The notes under the pieces are model-generated. The model searched no databases, was not told where the DNA came from, and saw only the letters and a list, made by a program, of their open reading frames with translations. Of a stretch of 64,000 nt of DNA, positions 43,248 to 52,563 are shown one piece after another. The DNA comes from Glycomyces sambucus (GTDB lineage Bacteria > Actinomycetota > Actinomycetes > Mycobacteriales > Micromonosporaceae). The DNA lies in the NCBI RefSeq assembly GCF_900102815.1, contig NZ_FNGF01000009.1, positions 124,001 to 188,000 of the forward strand, read 5' to 3'. The first letter of the stretch is position 1; each line of letters opens with the position of its first letter. The position numbers and the translations under genes are program-made.

Positions 43248-44396
43248 ATGAGTCTCGAAGAGGCCGAGGGCACCGCGGGGATGACCCCGAACCCGGCCGA
43301 CCTCCGGCGCACCCGCGCCTCCCAGCGCACGCTCGTGTGGTGGGCCTTCAAGAAGCACCGGCTCGCGCTCGTCTCCGCGTGGCTGCTGGCCGGGATGCTC
43401 GTCGTGATCGCCCTGTGCGAGTTCGTGGCCCCGTTCGACGACCGCCACCGCGACTCCGAGTACACCACCGCCCCGCCGCAGGTCCTCAAGCTCTGGGACA
43501 CCGACGGGCCGGACGGGTTCCGCTTCGGCCTCCACGTCGACGGCTACACCTCCACGCAGGACCCGCGCTCGCTGCGGATCACCTACGAGCCCAACCCCGA
43601 GGACCGCGTCGACGTGGGGCTCTTCGTCAAGGGCGAGGAGTATCGCCTCTTCGGCCTCATCCCGATGGACCGGCACCTCATCGGCCCCGAGGACCCCGGC
43701 GACCCCATGTACCTGTTCGGGACCACCACCGACGGCCAGGACCTGCTCAGCCAGCTCGTGTACGCCACCCGCGTCTCGGCCTCGGTCGGCATCATCGGCG
43801 TCATGCTGGCGTTCCTGCTCGGCATCGTCCTCGGCGCCGTCTCGGGCTACTTCGGCGGCTGGATCGACAACACCGTGCAGCGCCTCATCGAGCTCATCAT
43901 GGCGGTGCCCTCGATCCCCCTGTGGCTCGGGCTCGCCGCCGCGCTCCCGGCCCAGATGGGGCCCGTCGCAAGGTACTTCATCATCACGACGATCCTCGCG
44001 CTCGTCGCCTGGACCGGCCTCGCGAGAGAAGTGCGCGGGCGCTTCCTGGCGCTGCGCTCGGAGGAGTTCGTCACCTCCGCGCGCCTCGACGGGTCCAGCC
44101 ACGCGCGGATCATGTTCCGGCACATGCTGCCCTCGTTCTCCTCGCACGTCATCGCGGCGCTGAGCCTGTCGATCCCGGGCATGATCCTCGCCGAGACCGC
44201 GCTGTCCTGGCTCGGCATGGGCCTGCGCCCGCCGGCCGTCTCGTGGGGCGTGCAGCTCCAGGACGCGAGCAAGTGGAGCGTCCTGTCGGGCGCGCCGTGG
44301 CTGCTCATCCCGGGCGCGTGCGTCGTCCTGGTGGTCCTCGCGTTCAACTTCGTCGGCGACGGCCTGCGCGACGCCGCCGACCCCTACCGGCACTAG
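43248..44396 (+). CDS. Opp-type ABC transporter permease 2
   Basis: 382 residues, OppC-like. N-terminal WWAFKKHRLALVSAWLLAGM is the typical OppC start. A ~110-residue extracytoplasmic loop (about 60-170) separates helix 1 from the rest, longer than in peptide OppC and seen in sugar-linked members. The contact loop is LRSEEFVTSARLDGSS, followed by HMLPSF, and AETALSWLGMGLRPP is near the end. Seven bases after permease 1. Confidence 0.92.
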   Translation: MSLEEAEGTAGMTPNPADLRRTRASQRTLVWWAFKKHRLALVSAWLLAGMLVVIALCEFVAPFDDRHRDSEYTTAPPQVLKLWDTDGPDGFRFGLHVDGYTSTQDPRSLRITYEPNPEDRVDVGLFVKGEEYRLFGLIPMDRHLIGPEDPGDPMYLFGTTTDGQDLLSQLVYATRVSASVGIIGVMLAFLLGIVLGAVSGYFGGWIDNTVQRLIELIMAVPSIPLWLGLAAALPAQMGPVARYFIITTILALVAWTGLAREVRGRFLALRSEEFVTSARLDGSSHARIMFRHMLPSFSSHVIAALSLSIPGMILAETALSWLGMGLRPPAVSWGVQLQDASKWSVLSGAPWLLIPGACVVLVVLAFNFVGDGLRDAADPYRH

Positions 44397-44402
44397 ACAC
44401 CG

Positions 44403-45430
<1,028 letters not shown>

Positions 45431-45434
<4 letters not shown>

Positions 45435-46459
45435 CCGACCCGATCCTGGAGGTCCGCGACCTCCACGTCCGATTCCCGGTGCGCCGCAACCTGCTCGGGC
45501 GCACCACCGTGGAGAACCACGCCGTCTCCGGCGTCGATCTCGCCCTCGCGCCGGGGGAGACCATGGCGCTGGTGGGGGAGTCCGGGTGCGGCAAGACCAC
45601 GCTGGGGAGCACCATCGTCGGCGCGCAGCGCGCCACCAGTGGCGAGGTCGTCTACGACGGCCTGAGCCTCACCGCGATGTCCGAGCGCCGGCGCGCGCCC
45701 TACCGGCGCCAGATCCGCATGGTCTTCCAGGACCCGTTCTCCTCGCTCAACCCGCGGTTCACGCTGCGCCAGATCATCGGCGACCCCCTCATCGCGACCG
45801 GCGAGGCGCGCGGCTCGGAGCTGGAGGACCGCATCGCCGAGATGATGCGCCGCGTCGGGCTCAGCCCCGACTACATGGACCGGTACCCGCACGCGTTCTC
45901 GGGCGGGCAGCGCCAGCGCGTCAACATCGCCCGCGCGCTCATCGTGAACCCGCGCCTGGTGGTCGCCGACGAGCCGGTGTCCGCACTGGACGTCTCGGTG
46001 CGCGCGCAGATCCTCAACCTGCTGCGGGAGCTCCAGGCCGAACTCGGGCTGACGTACCTGTTCATCTCGCACGACCTGTCGGTGGTCGAGAACCTGGCCG
46101 ACCGGGTGGCGGTCATGTACTTCGGGCGCATCGTGGAGCTCGCGGACACCGCCTCGCTCTACGAGCGGCCGCGGCACCCGTACACCGAGGCGCTCATGTC
46201 GGCCGTCCCGATCCCCGACCCCGCGCTGAAGGGCCGCGGCGGGCGCATCCTGCTGCCCGACGAGCTGCCCGACCCCGCGGACCCGCCGCCGGGCTGCGCG
46301 TTCGCACGCCGCTGCCGCCACGCCGAGGCCGGCCGCTGCGACACCGGCGAGATCCCCCTGGAACGGGACGCCGCCGCGGACCCGCTCACGGGCCGCGCCG
46401 TCCGCTGCGTGCGGCGCGACGAGCTTGACCTCCAAGGCATCGCCGTGACACCATCGTAA
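45431..46459 (+). CDS. Opp-type ABC transporter ATPase 2 (OppF-like)
   Basis: 342 residues from the ATG at 45431. Walker A LVGESGCGKTTLGS, signature AFSGGQRQRVNIARAL, Walker B LVVADEPVSALDVS, switch His SHDLSVVENLAD. HPYTEALMSAVPIPDP and the C-terminal CAFARRC ... GRCDTGE mark the oligo_HPY tail. A longer upstream in-frame reading is a shadow of the permease and first ATPase. Confidence 0.94.
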
Positions 46460-46467
46460 TCGGAATG

Positions 46468-46480
46468 CGCTTGCCAAGCG
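46468..46480. promoter_or_regulatory. CGCTTG-C-CAAGCG palindrome before GH42 gene
   Basis: A 13-base perfect palindrome in the 63-base gap between the second ATPase and GH42 genes, 42 bases before the GTG. It has LacI-family operator character but differs from the CCGAAA type, so GH42 may have an additional, separate control. Confidence 0.45.
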
Positions 46481-46522
46481 ATTGCGGAACGCTCCGACCC
46501 GCCGCACACCGAAGGGCCTGAA

Positions 46523-48502
46523 GTGGCACACCCGAACAACGACATCGTCCCCCAGCTCGACGGACTCGCCTACGGCGGCGACTACAACCCCGAGCAGTGG
46601 CCCCGGGAGGTCTGGGACGAGGACGTGCGCCTCATGCGCGAGGCGGGCGTCAACCTCGTCAGCGTCAACATCTTCGGCTGGGCCGGTGTCAATCCCGGGC
46701 CCGGCGAGTGGGACTTCACGCGGCTCGACGCCGTCATGGACCTCCTCGCGAACGCCGGGATCAAGGCCGACCTCGCGACCGCCACGGCCTCGCCGCCGCC
46801 CTGGTTCTCCGAGCGGTTCCCCGAGACGCTGCCGGTCAACGCCGAAGGCGTGCGCCTGAACTCGGGCGCCCGCGCCGAGTACTGCCCGCACGCCCCCGCG
46901 TTCCAGGAGGCCGCGACCGAGATGGCCTCGCGCCTTGCCCAGCGGTACGCAGGGCACCCCGCGCTGGCGATGTGGCACATCGGGAACGAGTACTACCGCT
47001 CCTGCTTCTGCGACCTCGCCGCCGACGCGTTCCGCGCCTGGCTCCGCGACCGCCACGGGTCCCTCGCCGGGCTCAACGACGCGTGGGGGACCACGTTCTG
47101 GTCCCAGACCTACAGCGCCTGGTCCCAGGTCCTGCCGCCGCGCATCTGCGCCGAGACCCCCAACCCGGGCCTCGTCCTCGACTGGCAGCGCTTCTGCTCC
47201 GACGCGCTGCTCGACCTCTTCCGCGCCGAGGCCGACGCGATCGCCGCGCACTCCGCCGACAAGCCGATCACGACGAACCTCATGGTCACCGGCGACTTCT
47301 CCGGCCTCGACTACCACCGCTGGGGCGAGTACGTGACCGGCCCGAACCGTCTCGTCGCCACCGACCACTACCTGATCCCCGAACATGACAGCGAAGTAGA
47401 GTGGCCCGCGCAGGTGGCGTTCGGCGCCGACGCCTCCCGCGGCCTCGCGGGCGGCTCGCCGTGGCTCCTCATGGAGCAGGCCGCGAACTCCTCGGCCTGG
47501 CGCCGCGGCTACTTCGCCAAGCGGCCCGGCGACCAGCTCCGGCACTCGCTGTCCTATGTGGCCCGCGGCTCCGAGGGCGCGATGTTCTTCCAGTGGCGCG
47601 CATCGAGGTACGGCGCCGAGCGGTACCACTCGGCGATGCTCCCGCACGGCGGCGCGGACTCGCGGGTGTTCCGCGAGGTGAAGCGCCTCGGCGCGCAGCT
47701 CAAGCGGCTCGCCGAGGTCAAGAGCTCCACTGTGGTCTCCCGGGCGGCGGTGCTCCTCGACTTCGCGTCGTCCTGGGCCGCCAAGACCCCGGGCCAGCCG
47801 TCCGCCGACATGGCCACGTACCGCGAACTCCGCCGCTGGCACGCGGCCCTGTGGCGCCGCGGGGTGACCACGGACCTGGTGAACCCCGCGTGGGACCTCT
47901 CCGCCTACGAGTTCGTGTTCGCCCCGCACCTGTACCTGCTCGACTCGGACGCGAACCTCCGCGCCTACGCCGAGGGCGGCGGCACGCTCGTCATCGGGCC
48001 GTACTCCGGTGTCGTGGACCGCAACGACCGCGTCCACCCCGGCCTCCCCGGGGCGATCCGCGACCTCACCGGCGTGCGGGTCGAGGAGTTCGTGCCGCTT
48101 CCCGAAGGCGCCGTGGCGCTCCTGGACGACGGCACCGAGGGCCGCACCTGGACCGAGGCCGCCCACGCCCTCGACGCCGAAGTCCTCGCCTCCTTCACCG
48201 GGTTCCCGTCCACGGGCGCGCTCTTCCGCCGCCGCGTCGGCGCGGGCGAGGTCTGGTACCTCGCGACCCGCCCCGTGGACCTGAACCCGCTCCTGGACCG
48301 CCTGGGCCTCACCGCCGACGTCCCCGAAGGACTCGAACTCGTGCGCCGCCGCCACGAGGACGGCCGCACGTACCTGTTCGCCATCAACCACACCGCCGCG
48401 CCGCAGCGGTTCGACTCCTCCGGCCACGACCTCCTCACCGGCAGGCCCTGGACCCCCGCCACCGCGCTCGCCCCCGGCGAGGCGGCCGTCATCCGAGAAT
48501 GA
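46523..48502 (+). CDS. GH42 beta-galactosidase (intracellular)
   Basis: 659 residues from the GTG at 46523. No signal peptide, so cytoplasmic. The TIM barrel has YGGDYNPEQWPREVW at the start, acid/base Glu156 in MWHIGNEYY and nucleophile Glu318 in LLMEQAANSSAW. A trimerisation domain (about 395-590) and a small C-terminal beta domain follow, the standard GH42 layout. The metal-binding Cys cluster of some members is represented by SCFCDL only. GH42 enzymes remove terminal beta-galactose, or alpha-L-arabinopyranose in some, from imported oligosaccharides. Last gene of the transporter operon; the 3' end overlaps the convergent gene by 14 bases. Confidence 0.93.
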   Translation: MAHPNNDIVPQLDGLAYGGDYNPEQWPREVWDEDVRLMREAGVNLVSVNIFGWAGVNPGPGEWDFTRLDAVMDLLANAGIKADLATATASPPPWFSERFPETLPVNAEGVRLNSGARAEYCPHAPAFQEAATEMASRLAQRYAGHPALAMWHIGNEYYRSCFCDLAADAFRAWLRDRHGSLAGLNDAWGTTFWSQTYSAWSQVLPPRICAETPNPGLVLDWQRFCSDALLDLFRAEADAIAAHSADKPITTNLMVTGDFSGLDYHRWGEYVTGPNRLVATDHYLIPEHDSEVEWPAQVAFGADASRGLAGGSPWLLMEQAANSSAWRRGYFAKRPGDQLRHSLSYVARGSEGAMFFQWRASRYGAERYHSAMLPHGGADSRVFREVKRLGAQLKRLAEVKSSTVVSRAAVLLDFASSWAAKTPGQPSADMATYRELRRWHAALWRRGVTTDLVNPAWDLSAYEFVFAPHLYLLDSDANLRAYAEGGGTLVIGPYSGVVDRNDRVHPGLPGAIRDLTGVRVEEFVPLPEGAVALLDDGTEGRTWTEAAHALDAEVLASFTGFPSTGALFRRRVGAGEVWYLATRPVDLNPLLDRLGLTADVPEGLELVRRRHEDGRTYLFAINHTAAPQRFDSSGHDLLTGRPWTPATALAPGEAAVIRE

Positions 48503-49028
48503 GCTGCGGCCCGAACGCGATCACGATGAACCGGGCCGCGCGGCCGGTGAAGCACACGGTCGCGAACACCGGCGTGCGCATCGGCGTCCCGGCGATGTAG
48601 ATGCTGGTCGCCAGCAGCGGCGGCAGGCCCACGAACGCGCTCAGCAGCAGGATCGGCAGCGTCAGCGCGGGCTTCTCCAAGAGCGCCGTCAGCATCGCCG
48701 CGGCCGTCCGCAGCGGTACCCCGAGCGCCCTGATCCGCTGCCGCAGTGCCGAGACGGGTTGGTCCGCGTTCACGACCCGCTTGCGGCGCCGGTGCTCCGA
48801 GACCCGCGCGACCCACCGCTGCACGCGGCCGGACCGGAACACCCCGCGGGCGCCCAGGAAGATCACGGTCTTCCCGGCGGTCTGCCCCACCGCGGCCGTC
48901 AGACCCAGGCCCACCGGGCCGTAGCCCGTGACCGCCGCGACTCCGATGAGGTACGGCTCGATCGGGGTGATCGGCACGAACGCCGACACGAACGCCGTCA
49001 CCAGCGTCGAGAGGTACGCCGCGATCAC
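48489..49028 (-). CDS. VTT (DedA-like) domain membrane protein
   Basis: 179 residues from the GTG at 49028, which overlaps the upstream phosphatidyltransferase stop (GTGA). The pattern VSAFVPITPIEPYLIGVAAV, then GQTAGKTVIFLGAR and LPILLLSAFVGLPPLLATS fits the VTT/SNARE-associated family of lipid scramblase-like proteins. Four or five hydrophobic segments; short for the family. Tight coupling to a phospholipid-synthesis enzyme suggests a role in moving a lipid product. That is inferred. Confidence 0.83.
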   Translation of the reverse strand: MIAAYLSTLVTAFVSAFVPITPIEPYLIGVAAVTGYGPVGLGLTAAVGQTAGKTVIFLGARGVFRSGRVQRWVARVSEHRRRKRVVNADQPVSALRQRIRALGVPLRTAAAMLTALLEKPALTLPILLLSAFVGLPPLLATSIYIAGTPMRTPVFATVCFTGRAARFIVIAFGPQLILG

Positions 49029-49639
49029 GCGCGCGCCGACTCGACCGCGACCAGCCGCCCCACCGCGACGAGCGAGGCGACCTTGACGACCATGGCGGCC
49101 CCGGCGAACAGCGCCGGCCACAGCGGGGTCGGCGACAGCAGCACCAGCACCACCAGCCCGCTCGTGTTGAGCGCCTTGGCCGGCGGCGACCAGTTCCACC
49201 GGTACACGCCGCGGTGGACCTCGTGGAAGTAGTTGGGGCCGCGGATCGTCCAGAACAGGAAGCTCAGGCTCAGCATGCAGTCGACGACCATGAACTGCAC
49301 CAGGAAGATCCCCACCGGGAGCGCCATCTCCGGCAGCAGCACCAGCAGCGCGGCCGCGCACAGCGAGGTGCACGCCCGGTCCGACACGATGTCGAACACC
49401 GCCCCGGCCCGCGTCTCCTGCCCGAGCCACCGCGCCGTCATCCCGTCCAGCACGTCCCCGACCCAGTACACGAGGTACGCCGCCACCGCGAGCCACACGC
49501 TCTCCAGCACGATCGCCGGCAGCGCCAGCCCCATCGCGACCACCGTGCGCACCAACGTGACCGCGTTCGGCACGTTCACAAGCCGCGTCCCCGCGACGAC
49601 CCCGCCGTCGAAGCCGCGAGCGGCAGTTCGCGCGATCAT
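49025..49639 (-). CDS. CDP-alcohol phosphatidyltransferase family protein
   Basis: 204 residues. The family motif D-x2-D-G-x2-A-R-x8-G-x3-D-x3-D is intact at about residues 62-87 (DVLDGMTARWLG ... GAVFDIVSD). Six membrane helices. Such enzymes join CDP-diacylglycerol to an alcohol acceptor (glycerol-3-P, inositol-P, serine and others). The acceptor cannot be told. The stop overlaps the VTT gene's start, so the two are translationally coupled. Confidence 0.9.
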   Translation of the reverse strand: MIARTAARGFDGGVVAGTRLVNVPNAVTLVRTVVAMGLALPAIVLESVWLAVAAYLVYWVGDVLDGMTARWLGQETRAGAVFDIVSDRACTSLCAAALLVLLPEMALPVGIFLVQFMVVDCMLSLSFLFWTIRGPNYFHEVHRGVYRWNWSPPAKALNTSGLVVLVLLSPTPLWPALFAGAAMVVKVASLVAVGRLVAVESARA

Positions 49640-49721
49640 GCCGTATCCGATTCACTCGAAGGGTCACAGCTGTACTACGAGAACCCTAACCCTTCACGGC
49701 AAACCCTTGTCCACCAAGCAT

Positions 49722-50204
49722 TCACGCAACAGCAGCCACGAGCATGAACACCGCCGCCACCGCGAAGCACAGAATCGCCGCCTGGATCTTCCGGAATTTG
49801 GAGAGCGCCAGCGTGGACAGGAACGAAAGTTCCGCTGCCGCGGCCTCGAGCTGCCGGGCCGGGCTCGAGGAGGTCTCAAGCGTCCTGGCAACGATCTGCT
49901 GAGCGGATCTGTTCGCCCCGTTGCGGATCCCGCTGGTGCCGGCGAGTCTAGGCCAAACGACGGCTCCGAGCGACGTGATTGCGAGCAGCATGAATCCAAT
50001 GCCGATCCAGGACATGGCGACTGAGAAACCGAAGTGCCCGTTTAACAAGGGAGATGTAACGAACAGCGCCGTGATCGGTATCGCGCCGGCCGCCAGCAGT
50101 GCCGCTTTCGTGTCGGCATGTGACACGTTGACACGGGCGTGGTCGATCTGCCGGTGCACCTCGCTGAGCGCTTGCTGGATCGCTTCCGGGGAGGGGGGTT
50201 TCAT
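49722..50204 (-). CDS. PycTM/DUF5706-like membrane effector
   Basis: 160 residues from the ATG at 50204 (GGAG six bases upstream). An N-terminal amphipathic helix leads to the motif VSHADTKAALL at about 27-37. Two membrane helices follow (about 35-53 and 58-82), then WPRLAG, a long helix (about 100-138; AELSFLSTLALSKFRKIQ) and a third membrane helix to the end. This order is that of the Pycsar effector family PycTM (PF18967 as I recall), which opens membranes in response to a cyclic pyrimidine nucleotide. The adjacent nucleotidyltransferase and Crp-like gene strengthen a nucleotide-signalling reading. Activity is not shown by sequence. Confidence 0.72.
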   Translation of the reverse strand: MKPPSPEAIQQALSEVHRQIDHARVNVSHADTKAALLAAGAIPITALFVTSPLLNGHFGFSVAMSWIGIGFMLLAITSLGAVVWPRLAGTSGIRNGANRSAQQIVARTLETSSSPARQLEAAAAELSFLSTLALSKFRKIQAAILCFAVAAVFMLVAAVA

Positions 50205-50766
50205 GTTGCACTCCAAGGGTCCGCCTGTTACCCAACAGCATCGCATAGTTGGACGTGTGGGCGATCCCCGCGAATGGGTTCCTGCGATGCTTCTCGATCG
50301 CCTCGCAGTCCATAAGGTCCTTCTCTCGACCTAGAAGGATCTTGTAGTCGACGATCGTCCGGAGCGGAAGGAACTTAAGTCCGGCGATCTCATCCGCTCC
50401 TAGCAGCAGTGCGCGGGTGTCGAGGTAGGGCGGCAGCCAGGTGTCAACCACCTCGATCGCGCCCCCGTAGAGGTGCGCGACGGTGTGCCCGGTCATAGGA
50501 CTGAGCTGCAACGGCGTCGTGCCGTGCTGTTCGGCCTGGTCGAGCGCAAGGTCTACGGCGTTGTACCAGGTTCGGCTGCCTGGACGGACCAGGATGTCCA
50601 GATCAGAAATCTGGTCCTTGATCCCCTCAATGTGCAGGCGGGCGCTCCCCGCGATCAGAAACTCATTCGGGTCGAAGTCCTCCGGCACATGACGGAGAAG
50701 CAGTTCGAAGAGTTGGGGCACTTCGAGGCCGTGATTCTGGGGCTCGGATAGATGCTCGATCGGCAC
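49948..50766 (-). CDS. Nucleotidyltransferase-fold protein, likely with a frameshifted 3' end
   Basis: 272 residues as read from the ATG at 50766. The first ~180 are a minimal nucleotidyltransferase: FLIAGSARLHIEGI, then the metal pair in SDLDILV (near 55-60), a conserved LSPMTGHTVAHLYGG part and LRTIVDYKILLGREKDLMD. The last ~85 residues (from about QHETPLPGSDP) lie wholly within the effector gene in another frame and look non-natural. A stop (TAA) exists in a neighbouring frame about 30 bases before the effector start, so a one-base slip probably removed the original end. It resembles small MNT-type or aminoglycoside-type enzymes more than CD-NTases. Role unknown. Confidence 0.65.
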   Translation of the reverse strand: MPIEHLSEPQNHGLEVPQLFELLLRHVPEDFDPNEFLIAGSARLHIEGIKDQISDLDILVRPGSRTWYNAVDLALDQAEQHGTTPLQLSPMTGHTVAHLYGGAIEVVDTWLPPYLDTRALLLGADEIAGLKFLPLRTIVDYKILLGREKDLMDCEAIEKHRRNPFAGIAHTSNYAMLLGNRRTLGVQHETPLPGSDPASAQRGAPADRPRPCQRVTCRHESGTAGGRRDTDHGAVRYISLVKRALRFLSRHVLDRHWIHAARNHVARSRRLA

Positions 50767-50792
50767 GAGTGCAGGTTACGCGATCACTGTAC

Positions 50793-50993
50793 TCATTCGG
50801 GCGGTAACTGATCCGGCGGCTTGTATTCCACACTTTTCGGGTTTTCATGGTCCGCTCGGTGTGATGCCGCTTGACGTTTCGTGTTCTCCTGGTACCGCAC
50901 GGCCATGTACCAGAACACGGCGCGGGCGGTCACGGCCACGGCCGAAACGGCGAGGGCTCCGGCGTACAGGTGGATCGGGTCGAGGCCTGTCAC
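50793..50993 (-). CDS. Small single-pass membrane protein
   Basis: 66 residues from the GTG at 50993, with AGGAGG five bases upstream. One helix at about 8-30 (HLYAGALAVSAVAVTARAVF) and a charged hydrophilic tail (RYQENTKRQAASHRADHENP). It lies 10 bases after the Crp-like stop and 26 before the nucleotidyltransferase start, in the same four-gene operon. No family recognised. Confidence 0.68.
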   Translation of the reverse strand: MTGLDPIHLYAGALAVSAVAVTARAVFWYMAVRYQENTKRQAASHRADHENPKSVEYKPPDQLPPE

Positions 50994-51003
50994 GATGGCC
51001 TCC

Positions 51004-51726
51004 TCACAGTGCCTTGTCGTTGCGTTGGGCGATGGCCTCGAACGGGGCGAGGTCATGGATCGTGATGCGCTGGCGGCCGATGCTCACCGCGTTCCGCCGC
51101 TTGAGGGGGCGCAGGATCGCCGAGACGGATTCGCGGGAGATGCCGGCGAGCGAGGCGAGGTCGCGCTGGTTGAAACCGGTCAAGTGGAGGCCGTCGTCCC
51201 GTTCGGTGCCGATGCCCGACCGGGCCAGCTCGATCACCGCTCGGGCCAACCGCTGCTCGGCGCTGGTGATCGACTCGACCCTGGCGCCGAGCTCCTGGAC
51301 GCGTTCCGCCAGGCGCTCGGCGACCGCCAGGGCGAGGGGCCCGCCGTCGGTGATGAGTTTCGAGAAGGTGTCCGCGGGGATGAACAGGGCTTCGATGTCC
51401 GTGAGCGCCACCAGATCCGCCGAGCGCGGTCGGCGGGTGAGCGCGGCGAGTTCGCCCACCAGGCGGCCCGGGCGGTGGATGCCGAGAATGCACTCGGGAT
51501 CGTGGCTCACCGATTTGGCGTAGCCCTCGATGATGAACAGGACGAAGTCAGTCCTGTCGCCGTCGCGGACGAGCAGCGTCCGCGACGGGTACGACAGGCG
51601 GTGGACCCCCGGGCCGAGCGAGTCGAAATCCGACTCGTCGATTAAGGGCTCGCGTCTCGAATCTGTAGCCAAGTCCATACAGTTGAGTGTATTTCTGCAC
51701 TTACCTGCGGGATTGCTCGAGAACAT
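51004..51726 (-). CDS. Crp/Fnr-family transcriptional regulator
   Basis: 240 residues from the ATG at 51726 (GAGG eight bases upstream); a second ATG at 51678 is possible. The cyclic-nucleotide-binding domain (about 30-150) has LVGELAALTRRPRSADLVAL, close to the canonical G-E-L-A...R-S-A phosphate pocket. The HTH (about 190-225) reads GFNQRDLASLAGISRESVSA. It is thus probably a nucleotide-responsive repressor or activator. It heads an operon of small membrane protein, nucleotidyltransferase and PycTM-like effector, which makes an internal signalling circuit plausible. Confidence 0.88.
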   Translation of the reverse strand: MFSSNPAGKCRNTLNCMDLATDSRREPLIDESDFDSLGPGVHRLSYPSRTLLVRDGDRTDFVLFIIEGYAKSVSHDPECILGIHRPGRLVGELAALTRRPRSADLVALTDIEALFIPADTFSKLITDGGPLALAVAERLAERVQELGARVESITSAEQRLARAVIELARSGIGTERDDGLHLTGFNQRDLASLAGISRESVSAILRPLKRRNAVSIGRQRITIHDLAPFEAIAQRNDKAL

Positions 51727-51781
51727 CGAGTGTCCTCGATCAGACCGAATTCCGTTCTTCCAGGGGCGGAAGGGGATCAGG

Positions 51782-52465
51782 TTACGACGGCGTCTTCTCC
51801 GGCTCGATCGCCTCGGTCGGGATCACCGGGTGGCGCAGGCCCGGGTGGTCGGTCGGGAGGGTGGCCTTGATGACCCAGCCGCTGATGGCGAGGCAGAGGA
51901 CGAGGAGGGGCCAGGAGAGGACGATCTGGGCCACGCCGCCGCCGATGACGGCGAAGTCGTCGCTGTCGGAGTTCCAGAACGGGGTGAGGACGGCCACGCG
52001 GAGGGCGTACATCGCCACCCAGGCCCACGACGCCAGCGAGTACGCCCGCAGCAGCGCCGGGTCGAGGCGCCACTGGGTGCGCTGGCCCAGGAGGCCACCG
52101 ACGATGAGGCCCAGGAGCGGCCGACGGAAGACGATGAAGCCCGCCCAGACGAGGGCGCTCGCGGCGTTCGAGACGATCCGGGGGAGCAGGATGTCCTGCG
52201 CGCGTCCTGTGTAGAGGACGATCAGGGCCGCGACCGCGACGCTGAGGAGGCCGAGGACCACCGCCCGCGGCCGCTTGCGTTGCGCAAGTCTCACGGCCGC
52301 GATGGCCCCGGCCGCGACGAGCGAGGCCGATGCGGCCCATGCGATCGAGTTCCCGGTGAGGAGCCAGGTGAGGACGAACACCACAAGCGGGGCGGTGGCG
52401 TCGAAGGTGCCGCGCTTGCCGCCTAGTAGGCTGACGAGCGTGTCTTGCCGCACAGTATCGGACAA
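51782..52465 (-). CDS. DUF3159 membrane protein
   Basis: 227 residues from a TTG at 52465 (GTG at 52453 is an alternative). Six hydrophobic segments. The opening LVSLLGGKRGTFDATAPLVVF and RLVSN-like segment (RIVSNAASALVWAGF), then RRPLLGLIVG and WRLDP match the actinobacterial DUF3159 family of unknown function. Divergent from the gene at 52564 with 98 bases between starts. It ends 55 bases from the Crp-like start. Confidence 0.86.
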   Translation of the reverse strand: MSDTVRQDTLVSLLGGKRGTFDATAPLVVFVLTWLLTGNSIAWAASASLVAAGAIAAVRLAQRKRPRAVVLGLLSVAVAALIVLYTGRAQDILLPRIVSNAASALVWAGFIVFRRPLLGLIVGGLLGQRTQWRLDPALLRAYSLASWAWVAMYALRVAVLTPFWNSDSDDFAVIGGGVAQIVLSWPLLVLCLAISGWVIKATLPTDHPGLRHPVIPTEAIEPEKTPS

Positions 52466-52563
52466 CTCCCGACCCTCACCTCTCGACCCGGTATCTCAGG
52501 CAAGGCTACCCTAACCGCAGTGGCCAGCCGGGCTTCAGGCCCGCAGCCCCACCTACGGACGGA

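Noticed and set aside
40175..43501. 1108-codon minus-strand open frame opposite the binding protein and permeases
   Set aside because: Same frame-shadow character. No motif, and plus-strand genes are unambiguous.
49948..50766. CD-NTase of a classical CBASS system
   Set aside because: The protein is too short and lacks the CD-NTase core spacing I would expect. No CBASS accessory genes (Cap2-Cap4, TIR, patatin) are adjacent. Only the general nucleotidyltransferase fold is supported.
49722..51726. Mobile element or genomic island carrying the Crp/NTase/PycTM genes
   Set aside because: Composition differs from the flanks, but no integrase, transposase, attachment repeat or tRNA boundary was found, so only transfer of the genes is suspected.
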